Assembly: GCF_022829685.1 (NCBI RefSeq)
Contig: NZ_JAKSYE010000054.1
Span: 1-64,000, forward strand
DNA: 64,000 nucleotides
Source: Methylobacterium sp. E-045
GTDB taxonomy: Bacteria > Pseudomonadota > Alphaproteobacteria > Rhizobiales > Beijerinckiaceae
Direction: 5' to 3'
Position numbers and translations under genes: made by a program. The first letter of the stretch is position 1; every line of letters begins with the position of its first letter. Shown piece after piece: positions 29,778 to 37,247 of this stretch. The notes below the pieces were generated by a model, which was not told the DNA's origin, made no database searches, and worked only from the letters and a program-made list of their open reading frames with translations.

Positions 29778-30197
29778 ATGCGTCGTCCGCTTCTTGCCCT
29801 TACCGGAGCCTTGTTGATCGCCATGACCGCTTCCGCATCCGCCGAGACCGTGACCACGCCTTCGGGCCTGCAATATCGCGACGAAGTCGTCGGAACCGGC
29901 CCATCGCCGCAGACCGGCAAGAAGGTCAGCGTCCACTACACCGGCTGGCTCGACGAGGGTGGCAAGCCCGGCAAGAAGTTCGATTCCTCACGTGACCGTG
30001 GCCAGCCCTTCAGCTTCACCCTCGGCGTCGGACAGGTCATCGGCGGCTGGGACCAAGGGGTCGCCACGATGAAGGTCGGCGGCAAGCGCACGCTCATCAT
30101 CCCCTCCGACCTCGGCTATGGCGCGCGCGGCGCCGGTGGCCTGATCCCGCCGAACGCCACGCTCATCTTCGACGTCGAACTGCTCGGCGTGAACTGA
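29778..30197 (+). CDS. FKBP-type peptidyl-prolyl isomerase, exported
   Basis: The 139-residue product has a signal peptide ending near ASASAE (about residue 23), then one FKBP domain with [51 protein letters not shown], and [23 protein letters not shown]. The drug-binding and catalytic-pocket aromatics are present. It should assist folding of exported proteins. A strong terminator follows. Confidence 0.93.
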   Translation: MRRPLLALTGALLIAMTASASAETVTTPSGLQYRDEVVGTGPSPQTGKKVSVHYTGWLDEGGKPGKKFDSSRDRGQPFSFTLGVGQVIGGWDQGVATMKVGGKRTLIIPSDLGYGARGAGGLIPPNATLIFDVELLGVN

Positions 30198-30260
30198 AAG
30201 CCGGGTCGCGCATGGCGCTGAACCAATCTTAGGGCGCCCGACAGGACCGTTCGATCTGTT

Positions 30261-30306
30261 TGAGGGTGATGAGGCGGGTTGCGAGCCTCATCACCCTCAC
30301 CCTTTT
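30261..30306 (+). terminator. Terminator between the FKBP gene and ureE
   Basis: A perfect 15-bp stem (30261-30275 with 30285-30299) and 9-base loop are followed by CCCTTTT. It lies 64 bases after the FKBP stop and only 9 bases from the ureE stop on the other strand, so it probably ends both transcripts even though the minus-strand side lacks a T-run. Confidence 0.8.
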
Positions 30307-30314
30307 CAGGCGGT

Positions 30315-30788
30315 TCAGTGATGGTGGTGGTGCCCATGATCATGTCCGCACTGACTGTGGTCGTGCGCATCGCGCTCGGGCTTGAAGGCCCGCGACACAG
30401 GGGTCGCGGCGCAGCCCTGCCCACGGACCAGTTCGGCGTTGGCCGACGTCGCCGGCACATACAGGACCTCGGAACCGATCTCCGCCGGGACGTGGTTGCC
30501 GCCGAGCTGCCAAGCCAGCCGCAACAGGCGAGCCGGATTCTCCGCCCGCACTTCGAGCAGGGATTCCGAAGCCGCACGAACGGTCACAAGGCGCCCGTCC
30601 TCGAGACGAAACGCATCGCCATCCTCGACAGAGGCAGCGTGCGCCAGCGCCAGAGTGAAGCTCACTCCTCCTGCACCGGTGAGGATCGCGGCCGCTCCCT
30701 GGCGTCCCGCATGATCGAGAGTCACGGTGTCCGCCACGGAATCGGGGCGAATGGCGGCTTTGCGGACGATAGCGGTGGCACGCAGCAT
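30315..30788 (-). CDS. ureE: Urease accessory protein UreE (orphan)
   Basis: UreE is a nickel carrier that delivers metal to the urease activation complex. The 157-residue product has the N-terminal domain with the VTLDHAGRQGA segment, the metallochaperone domain with RLLRLAWQLGGNHVPAEIG, and a His-rich tail with nine histidines in the last 17 residues, ending in five in a row. That tail is a typical nickel-binding extension. No urease structural or other accessory genes are nearby. The gene may serve a urease cluster elsewhere or a hydrogenase. Confidence 0.9.
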   Translation of the reverse strand: MLRATAIVRKAAIRPDSVADTVTLDHAGRQGAAAILTGAGGVSFTLALAHAASVEDGDAFRLEDGRLVTVRAASESLLEVRAENPARLLRLAWQLGGNHVPAEIGSEVLYVPATSANAELVRGQGCAATPVSRAFKPERDAHDHSQCGHDHGHHHHH

Positions 30789-31008
30789 GACTTCCTCGAA
30801 ACAGTCCTGGGTTACTTCCGGGCGTCCGGCGATGGGCGCCCAAGGTGTCTGGCGGGCATCAGTAGAGGGTTTTTTGCCGGAACGGAAAGCGTGGCTGGAA
30901 CCGTACCCTCACCCTGTGCATTCCACGAAAGGAATGGCTAAGCTAAGTTGCGCAAGGTCACCACGGCGATAAGCCGGGCCACAAAACGCACAAGGGAGTC
31001 TCGGGACC

Positions 31009-31278
31009 ATGAAGAAGCTCATTGCCGCTACCCTCGCCGGGGCGCTCGCCCTCTCCCTCGGCGCCTGCAATACGCCGCAGGATCGTGCTCTCGGCGGCGC
31101 CGGCCTCGGCGCTCTGGCCGGCGCAGCCATCGGCGGCGCTGCCACCGGTCGTGCGGGCGGCGCTCTGGCCGGTGCGGCCATCGGCGGAGCCAGCGGTGCG
31201 ATCATCGGTGCCGGCACGGCCCCGCGCTGCCCCTACGGCACCTACCGCGACGCTTACGGCGACGTGTACTGCCGCTGA
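31009..31278 (+). CDS. Glycine-zipper lipoprotein
   Basis: The 89-residue product has a lipoprotein signal with LGAC and lipid Cys20, followed by two glycine-zipper stretches built from GAGLGALAGAAIGG and GGALAGAAIGGASG repeats. The short C-terminal end carries two cysteines (CPYGTYRDAYGDVYC). Such proteins insert in or sit at the outer membrane; the exact role is unknown. The start follows GGAG and a terminator follows the stop. Confidence 0.88.
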   Translation: MKKLIAATLAGALALSLGACNTPQDRALGGAGLGALAGAAIGGAATGRAGGALAGAAIGGASGAIIGAGTAPRCPYGTYRDAYGDVYCR

Positions 31279-31305
31279 CATCGGTCCCCTGTCGGGGAGG
31301 AGTCG

Positions 31306-31335
31306 AGGGCCGGGGCGCATGCCTCGGCCCTTTTT
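31306..31335 (+). terminator. Terminator after the glycine-zipper gene
   Basis: A 10-bp stem with one G-U pair (31306-31315 with 31322-31331), a 6-base loop and TTTTT form a textbook intrinsic terminator 28 bases past the stop codon. Confidence 0.85.
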
Positions 31336-31492
31336 CATGTGTCGGGGACAGGACGGATAGGGGAAAATTGCCGTATGCGGGACTGACCCGGCGGATGGCC
31401 GGTCGACGATACCCCGCGATGCCGATGCTGCCTCACGACCCTCTCATTCCCTTTTTCCGAAGCGTTTCCCGTGCCGTTGATGGTGGCGCGGC

Positions 31493-32218
31493 GTGAGCGT
31501 CGGCATCTGGGGCAAGCTCGGTGGCGCCGGAATTGGTCTCGCCATCGGCGGACCGATCGGCGGGTTGGTGGGCGGGGTCGCGGGGCACTTCCTGGTGGAT
31601 CGGGAAGGGGCACTGTTTGGCGCGACGCCGAGGGACGTGGTCTTCACCACCGGCCTCGTGGCGCTCGCGGCCAAGATGGCGAAATCCGACGGGGTGGTGA
31701 CGCCCTCCGAGGTCGAAGCCTTCGCCAAGGTCGTCCAGGTGAGCGAACGGGAGAAGCCCGGGGTCCAGCGCCTGTTCGACCTCGCCAAGGGCACCTCGGC
31801 AGGGTTCGAGGCCTATGCGCGACAGATGGCGACGGCGTTTCGCGATGAACCGGCCCTGCTGGAAGACGTCCTGGACGGCCTGTTCCACATCGCCAAGGCC
31901 GATGGTGCGATTCACGAGGCGGAAGAGCGCTACCTCCGTGCCGTCGCCGAAACCTTCGGGTTCGACGATGTCGCCTTCCGGCGCATCGCGGCGCGTCACG
32001 TGCGTCTCGCCGACGATCCCTACCTCGTCCTCGATCTCGACCGTGAGGCGAGCGACGCCGAGGTGAAAGCCCGGCATCGCGCCCTGGCGATGGAGAACCA
32101 CCCCGACCGGGCGATCGCCCGCGGCGTTCCGCCCGAGGCGGTGACGATCGCCACCGCGCGGCTCGCCGCGATCAACGCCGCCTATGACCGGATCGCCGCC
32201 GAGCGACGGCTGCGCTGA
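31493..32218 (+). CDS. TerB-DnaJ co-chaperone (DjlA-like)
   Basis: The 241-residue product has three parts. The first 35 residues form a glycine-rich helix (GGAGIGLAIGGPIGGLVGGVAG) that may insert in the membrane. A TerB domain (about 45-165) follows, with repeated acidic patches such as KSDGVVTPSE and KADGAIHEAE. The C-terminal J domain carries the HPD signature (ENHPDRAI) needed to stimulate DnaK. This matches the DjlA architecture. The start is a GTG; the upstream sequence has no better start. Confidence 0.88.
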   Translation: MSVGIWGKLGGAGIGLAIGGPIGGLVGGVAGHFLVDREGALFGATPRDVVFTTGLVALAAKMAKSDGVVTPSEVEAFAKVVQVSEREKPGVQRLFDLAKGTSAGFEAYARQMATAFRDEPALLEDVLDGLFHIAKADGAIHEAEERYLRAVAETFGFDDVAFRRIAARHVRLADDPYLVLDLDREASDAEVKARHRALAMENHPDRAIARGVPPEAVTIATARLAAINAAYDRIAAERRLR

Positions 32219-32240
32219 CGCGCAACGGGAGAGCAGCCGC

Positions 32241-33011
32241 ATGAAGCCCACGCCAGAAAGTCCGGTGGGGACCAGCGTGATGCCGTCGCCCAACCACGGC
32301 GAACGTAAGGGCGGCCCGCCGACCATGCTGCTTCTGCATTATACCGGGATGGAGAATGCGGCCGCCGCCCTGCAGCGCCTCGCGAATCCGATCTCACAGG
32401 TCTCGGCGCATTACGTCGTACTGGAGGACGGACGGGTCATTCAGATGGTGCCTGAATCGCGCCGCGCCTGGCATGCCGGCGCGGGCGCATGGGGCCGCAC
32501 GGCCTCAGGAATGGAGCGCGACATCAACTCGCGCTCCATCGGGGTCGAGATCGTCAATGGCGGGCATGTCGGCGGCTTGCCGCCTTACCCCACCGTACAG
32601 ATCGACGCGGTGATCGCGCTCTGCCGGGACATCATCGTGCGCTGGGGCATCGCACCTTGGCAGGTGTTGGCGCATTCCGACGTGGCGCCGGACCGCAAGG
32701 AGGATCCCGGCGAGCATTTCCCCTGGGATCGCCTGGCGGCCGCCGGGGTCGGACATCACGTCCCGGCGGCACCCATTCGCGATGGACGCTTCTTCGCCGA
32801 GGGCGATGCCGGCCAGCCGATCGAAGCGCTGCAGGCGATGTTCGCGCTCTATGGCTACGCCATTCCGGTAACCGGGATCTTCGATCCGCGAACGAAGGCC
32901 GTGGTCACCGCTTTCCAGCGCAGGTTCAGGCAGGACCGCGTGGACGGCGTCGCCGATGCGTCCACCATCACGACGTTGCGAGACCTCCTGGCCGGATTGC
33001 CGTCACGTTAA
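32241..33011 (+). CDS. N-acetylmuramoyl-L-alanine amidase (AmiD-like)
   Basis: The 256-residue product has an amidase_2 domain with zinc ligands His33 (LLHYTG) and the late His/Asp of LAHSDVAPDRKEDPG, and the SIGVEIVN segment. A C-terminal peptidoglycan-binding helix bundle ends VTAFQRRFRQ...ASTITTLRDLL. It cuts the peptide from muramic acid. No signal peptide is visible, so it may act on muropeptides in the cytosol or rely on another route. GGGAGAG precedes the ATG. Confidence 0.9.
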   Translation: MKPTPESPVGTSVMPSPNHGERKGGPPTMLLLHYTGMENAAAALQRLANPISQVSAHYVVLEDGRVIQMVPESRRAWHAGAGAWGRTASGMERDINSRSIGVEIVNGGHVGGLPPYPTVQIDAVIALCRDIIVRWGIAPWQVLAHSDVAPDRKEDPGEHFPWDRLAAAGVGHHVPAAPIRDGRFFAEGDAGQPIEALQAMFALYGYAIPVTGIFDPRTKAVVTAFQRRFRQDRVDGVADASTITTLRDLLAGLPSR

Positions 33012-33074
33012 GCGGCGCCGTCACACGGCGTCGCGCAGGTGAATGCGGACGCTGGAATGACGGGGTCCATCCCG

Positions 33075-34088
33075 TCAGGCGCGTTGCGACACGCCCTCGG
33101 CGCTCTCGTGCTTGGCAATGTCCCGCGTGCGCCACAGGCTGTAGCCGACGCCTCCGGCAAGGAGCACCAGCGTCACCGCCAGCGAGACCCATGGCGGTAC
33201 GTGGACGAGGTCGAACGTGTCGGCGACGACGATCTTGGTGCCGATGAAGATGAGGATGAAAGCGAGCGCCGTCTTTAGGTAGGCAAAGCGGTCGACCATG
33301 GCGGCCAGAGCGAAATACAACGCGCGCAGGCCGAGGATCGCGAAGATGTTCGAGGTGTAGACGACGAAGGTGTCGGTGGTGATGGCGAAGATCGCCGGGA
33401 CGCTGTCGACGGCGAAGATCACGTCGGCGCCGTTCACCAGGATCAGACCGAGGGCGAGGGGGGTAAACCACAACACAGACTTGCCGGTCTCGGGATCCGG
33501 CTTGCGGACGACGAAGCGTTGGCCGTGCATCTCGGGGGTGATCCGCATCACCTTGCGCAACATCCGCACCATCGCGTTGTCCTGGATGTCGCCGGCCTCT
33601 TCTTCCCTGCCGAACAGCATCTTGAGGCCGGCGAAGATCAGAAAGGCGGCGAAAATCGACAGGACCCAGGCGGCCTGATGCACCAGGGCGGCGCCGAGCC
33701 CGATCATCAGCCCGCGCAGGAGAACGGCCGCGAGGATGCCCCAGACGAGAACCCTGTGCTGGGCGGCGCGGGGAATGCCGAGGGAGGTAAGGATGACGGC
33801 GATGACGAAGACGTTGTCCATGGACAGCGACTTCTCGACCACGAGGCCGGCGATATATTCCTGCGCCGGCTGGGCGCCGAAATACCACCAGATCCAGCCG
33901 CCGAAGGCGAGGCCGAGGCTGAAATAGAACGCCGTGAGGAGAAGGCTCTCCTTCACGCCGATCTCGTGATCCTTGTCCCGGTGCAATAGGCCGAGATCGA
34001 AGGCGAGAAGGCCCGCGACCAGGGCATGGAAGCCGAGCCACATCCAGACAGGCTTGCCGAGCCATTCGATGAAGAGGAAGTCGACCAT
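33075..34088 (-). CDS. TerC family membrane protein (Alx-like)
   Basis: The 337-residue protein has about eight helices and the TerC signature: SLSMDNVFVIAVI with the conserved acid and Asn, and a second copy NGADVIFAVDSVPAIFAIT. A soluble loop between helices is present (residues about 155-200). TerC/Alx proteins are linked to tellurite resistance and manganese export or secreted metalloprotein loading; substrate here is unknown. The ATG giving MVDFLFIEW was chosen; a frame open further upstream is less family-like. A strong hairpin sits just before this start. Confidence 0.9.
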   Translation of the reverse strand: MVDFLFIEWLGKPVWMWLGFHALVAGLLAFDLGLLHRDKDHEIGVKESLLLTAFYFSLGLAFGGWIWWYFGAQPAQEYIAGLVVEKSLSMDNVFVIAVILTSLGIPRAAQHRVLVWGILAAVLLRGLMIGLGAALVHQAAWVLSIFAAFLIFAGLKMLFGREEEAGDIQDNAMVRMLRKVMRITPEMHGQRFVVRKPDPETGKSVLWFTPLALGLILVNGADVIFAVDSVPAIFAITTDTFVVYTSNIFAILGLRALYFALAAMVDRFAYLKTALAFILIFIGTKIVVADTFDLVHVPPWVSLAVTLVLLAGGVGYSLWRTRDIAKHESAEGVSQRA

Positions 34089-34403
34089 TTCGGACCGTCG
34101 ATGCTTTGCGAGACGCAGGAAAGCATCGGCTCCGACATCACGGAAGGCGTGGACGCGCATCCGCCAGAGGGGCCCGCAGCCGATCGCCGTCAGGTGGGAA
34201 CCGCCGGGAAGGGAATCAAGGGATGTCCCCGCCGCGTCGCCGTGACGTCTCCGGCGAAGAGGTTCGGGCCGTTCGACCGGTGTGACTTACCGGCCGCAGA
34301 ACGGGGTAAACCAGCCGGCCGTCCCCTCGCTTCCTTGTTTTGCTGCGCTGCGACGCCGCACAATGGTGTCTGGTGGATCCGGTACGGAACCGGGCGGACG
34401 AGG
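34089..34403. other. 315-bp divergent gap between the TerC-like and SNase-like genes
   Basis: Both neighbours are read outward, so this gap must hold two promoters. The distinct feature is the hairpin at 34100-34127 near the TerC start. I looked for the manganese (yybP-ykoY) riboswitch that precedes E. coli alx and did not find its conserved segments. No small gene was recognised. Confidence 0.5.
34100..34127 (-). promoter_or_regulatory. 5'-leader hairpin of the TerC-like gene
   Basis: GATGCTTT and AAAGCATC form a perfect 8-bp stem around 12 bases. In the TerC-like message it ends 11 bases before the start codon, and no other good ribosome-binding site is visible. It could control translation. 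It might also be a remnant of a longer element. Confidence 0.4.
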
Positions 34404-35213
34404 ATGCGGCGCGTGAGGATCGGGCGGCGGACTGGACGCATCCTGAGGGGAGCGAGCGTGGCGCTGGTCCTCGCCGGGGCGGCGCGAGCCGAGGCGGCAC
34501 GCTCCGTCGCGCCCGAATGCAGGAGCGGGCCGACCCGACAGGAGGCGCTCACCGGGCTCGGGGAGCGCGGCGAGATGATACTGACCTCGGGTGACCGCGC
34601 CGTTCTCGATGGGATCCGCTGGCCGGTGGAGGACGATGGCGCGGCGCGTGTCTGGATGCTCAACTATCGGGACCGTACGCTGACCCTCGTGCCGCGCGGC
34701 GAGATCGACCGTTGGGGACGCGTCCATGTGGATGCGGCCGTTTCCGGCGAGGCCGTCGATCTGGCCGGTGGCCTGATCGCTGAGGGGCTCGCTTATGCGG
34801 ATGCGGGGGAACGCGATACGCTCTGCCGGCCGGCGCTTCTGGCCCTGGAATCCGGGGCTCGTTCGGCAGCGCGCGGGTTGTGGCGTGCGGGTGTTCGCGA
34901 GGGCCGGGACGGTGCCGCGTTGCGGGAGCAGACGGGGCATTTCATCGTGGCGCAAGGCCGGGTCGTGAATGTCGGCGAGCGTCCGACACGGACTTATCTC
35001 GACTTCGTCCGACGGGGCGAGGACGGCTTGACGGTCACAGTGTCGAAGCGCACTTGGCGGCGGTTGCACGAACGTGGTCTGAGTGTGGCCACGCTGCGGG
35101 GACGCCTCGTTAGGGTTCGGGGGATCGTCGAAGCGTGGCGCGGCCCCACCCTCGACATCGCGAGCGCGGACATGATCGAAGTTCTGGATGAGGAGCGGAC
35201 GCTTCGGCGCTGA
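34404..35213 (+). CDS. SNase-like secreted protein
   Basis: The 269-residue product has a basic start and a short hydrophobic segment (VALVLAGAARAEA), so it is likely exported. A mid-section from DRWGR to ARGLWRAG resembles the C-terminal half of staphylococcal nuclease folds: it keeps the Arg of the DRxGR motif, IAEGLAYAD and a final LLALESGARSAARGLW. The N-terminal half lacks the usual Asp/Thr/Glu metal and catalytic set. A nuclease is therefore not certain. An M48 protease gene follows 5 bases downstream. Confidence 0.7.
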   Translation: MRRVRIGRRTGRILRGASVALVLAGAARAEAARSVAPECRSGPTRQEALTGLGERGEMILTSGDRAVLDGIRWPVEDDGAARVWMLNYRDRTLTLVPRGEIDRWGRVHVDAAVSGEAVDLAGGLIAEGLAYADAGERDTLCRPALLALESGARSAARGLWRAGVREGRDGAALREQTGHFIVAQGRVVNVGERPTRTYLDFVRRGEDGLTVTVSKRTWRRLHERGLSVATLRGRLVRVRGIVEAWRGPTLDIASADMIEVLDEERTLRR

Positions 35214-35218
35214 ACGGT

Positions 35219-36694
35219 ATGAGCGGGGGGCAGACACGACATCGCGGATATGGGGCGGTCCGAGCCGGGCTGCTCGTCTCGACACTCATCCTGACCGGAT
35301 GCAGCTCCGACCAGGGCGGCGTGGTCCTGCAACCGGCGGCGATCAAGGTTCCCATCGAGGCGCCCCGGACCACCGGCCGAGAGCGGACCGCGTCCGATGC
35401 CGACCATGCCAAGCTCGTGGCGTCCTTCGGTGGGGAGTACCGCTCGCCGGCGGCTCTACGCCTGCTGACCGAGGTGACCGACAGGCTGGTGAAGGCCACC
35501 GACCGCCCCGAAGAGACCTACGCGGTCACGTTGCTCGATTCGCCGGTCATCAATGCCTTCGCGCTGCCGAATGGCCGTCTCTACGTGACGAGGGGCTTGC
35601 TCGCGCTCGCCAGCGACACGTCGGAGATCGCCGCCGTCCTCGCCCATGAGATCGCCCACGTTACCCTGCGCCATGCCACGGCGCGCACCGAACTCGCCCT
35701 GCGCTCCCAGCTGGTGAGCCGGGTGGTCGCCGACGTGCTCAACGATCCGGCCACGGGCGCGCAACTCCAGAGCCAGTCGAAGTTCGCCCTGGCCCGTTTC
35801 TCCCGAGATCAGGAACTCGAGGCGGACGGGATCGGCGTTCGGACCCTGGCGCGTGCGGGCTACGATCCATTCGGCGCGGGGCGGTTCCTCAACTCCCTCA
35901 ACCGTACCACCAACATGAAGACCGGGACCGGTATGGCGGGTGAGCCCGACATGCTCGCCACCCATCCCGGCACCAGTGAACGGATCAATCTCGTCACCCG
36001 CGCCGCGCGCCTCATCGGTGCGCCGGGCCTCGGTGTCGATGAGCGTGCCCGCTACCTCACCGCCATCGACGGGATCGCCTATGGCGACAATCCGGGTGAC
36101 GGTATCGTCAAGGGCCGTCGCTTCCTCCATCCGAGCCTCGGTATCGCCTTCGAGGTGCCGGAGGGGTTCACCATCGAGAACACGCGCAACGCTGTCCTCG
36201 GTACCACGGGGGAGGGGAGCCGCCGCCTTCTGTTCGATCAGGTCGAGAGCCATGTGGGCCAGAGCCTGGAGGAAGTGCTGCGCGCCACTTGGAGCGACAG
36301 CATCGAGGCAAGCTCGGTGGAGAATCGCATGATCGCCGGCAACTCGGCGGTGACGGCGATGTCGCGCGGCAAGGACTGGACCTTCCGCCTCGCCGCCATC
36401 CGTGTCGGAGAGACCACCTTCCGCATGATCATGGCCGCCAAGGGCAGCACGGATCCCGACAATGCATTCCGGCGCTGGACCGAAAGCCTGTCCGGCATCG
36501 GCCCCGACGAGGTGAAGTCCCTGCGCCCCCTACGCATCCAGGTCGTGGCCGCCGGGCCGGCCGATACGGCCGACGAGATGGCCCGCAGGATGGTGGTTCC
36601 CGATCGTCCCCTGGACCGCTTCCTCGTCCTCAACGAGTTGGAGCGTGGCGCCGTCATCCGGGCGGGACAAAGCTACAAGCTCGTCGTCGAGTAG
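35219..36694 (+). CDS. M48 family metalloprotease lipoprotein
   Basis: The 491-residue product has a lipoprotein signal (ILTGC, Cys28) and an M48 peptidase domain. Zinc residues are in HEIAH at 143-147 and the third ligand in ELEAD at 199-203. The NAFALPNGRLYVTRGLL segment precedes them. A C-terminal region of about 220 residues contains no recognised domain. It resembles BepA/YfgC-like outer-membrane quality-control proteases but has no clear TPR repeats. It starts just after the SNase-like gene, likely one operon. Confidence 0.9.
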   Translation: MSGGQTRHRGYGAVRAGLLVSTLILTGCSSDQGGVVLQPAAIKVPIEAPRTTGRERTASDADHAKLVASFGGEYRSPAALRLLTEVTDRLVKATDRPEETYAVTLLDSPVINAFALPNGRLYVTRGLLALASDTSEIAAVLAHEIAHVTLRHATARTELALRSQLVSRVVADVLNDPATGAQLQSQSKFALARFSRDQELEADGIGVRTLARAGYDPFGAGRFLNSLNRTTNMKTGTGMAGEPDMLATHPGTSERINLVTRAARLIGAPGLGVDERARYLTAIDGIAYGDNPGDGIVKGRRFLHPSLGIAFEVPEGFTIENTRNAVLGTTGEGSRRLLFDQVESHVGQSLEEVLRATWSDSIEASSVENRMIAGNSAVTAMSRGKDWTFRLAAIRVGETTFRMIMAAKGSTDPDNAFRRWTESLSGIGPDEVKSLRPLRIQVVAAGPADTADEMARRMVVPDRPLDRFLVLNELERGAVIRAGQSYKLVVE

Positions 36695-36775
36695 CCGAAC
36701 GCGACTGCGGTCCGGCGCGGCCGTTTCGCATTCCGAACGGATCGTTCACGCTCGGATGCCGGCCGGCTGCGACAC

Positions 36776-36796
36776 TCACCCCGCGCGGGTGATTTT
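36776..36796 (+). terminator. Probable terminator after the M48 gene
   Basis: TCACCC and GGGTGA form a 6-bp stem around CGCGC and are followed by TTTT. It lies 82 bases after the M48 stop. The stem is short, so moderate confidence. Confidence 0.55.
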
Positions 36797-36901
36797 GCTC
36801 TACGGCGGTCGATGTGCGGGTGACGGGGAAAGAGGCTCTCCCGTGTATCAGACCTGCGCCTCACCCGAACGGGGGCGTCGGCGGAAGATCGAGCATCCGC
36901 C

Positions 36902-37243
36902 ATGCGAGCCCTCATCGTGGAGGACGAGGTGCTGCGTCTCGACGTCGTCACGGCTCACTGCGACGATGTCGGATACGACGTGGTCCCGGCCATCACCGCC
37001 GAGATCGCCCTCGACATCCTGATGAGCGGAGACCGGATCGACATCCTGTTCACGGATATCCGGTTAGCGGGTGCGATGGATGGGTGGCAACCCGCCGAAG
37101 CCCATCGAAATATCCGACCGACCTTGCCGGTGATCTATGCCACCGGCTTTTCCCTAACCCCACCCCGGATGGTGGAGGGTGCGGTGTTCTTTCAGACACT
37201 CGGCCGCGCGATCGAGGGGGTCGGGGCAGCTTCGCGCGGCTGA
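36902..37243 (+). CDS. Receiver-only response regulator, degenerate
   Basis: The 113-residue product is a single receiver domain. It keeps the acidic pair (VEDE, residues 6-9), the phospho-acceptor Asp52 in LFTDIRLAG and the switch Thr81 in VIYATGFS. The conserved Lys near residue 98 is missing: the usual FFxKPY reads FFQTLG, and the C-terminal helix is short. One residue also seems lost after EDE. It is either a decaying copy or a receiver with altered switching. No kinase lies next to it. Confidence 0.75.
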   Translation: MRALIVEDEVLRLDVVTAHCDDVGYDVVPAITAEIALDILMSGDRIDILFTDIRLAGAMDGWQPAEAHRNIRPTLPVIYATGFSLTPPRMVEGAVFFQTLGRAIEGVGAASRG

Positions 37244-37247
37244 TCGG

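Noticed and set aside
34089..34260. Manganese riboswitch before the TerC-like gene
   Set aside because: The conserved segments of the yybP-ykoY element were not found on the minus strand. Only a simple hairpin is present.
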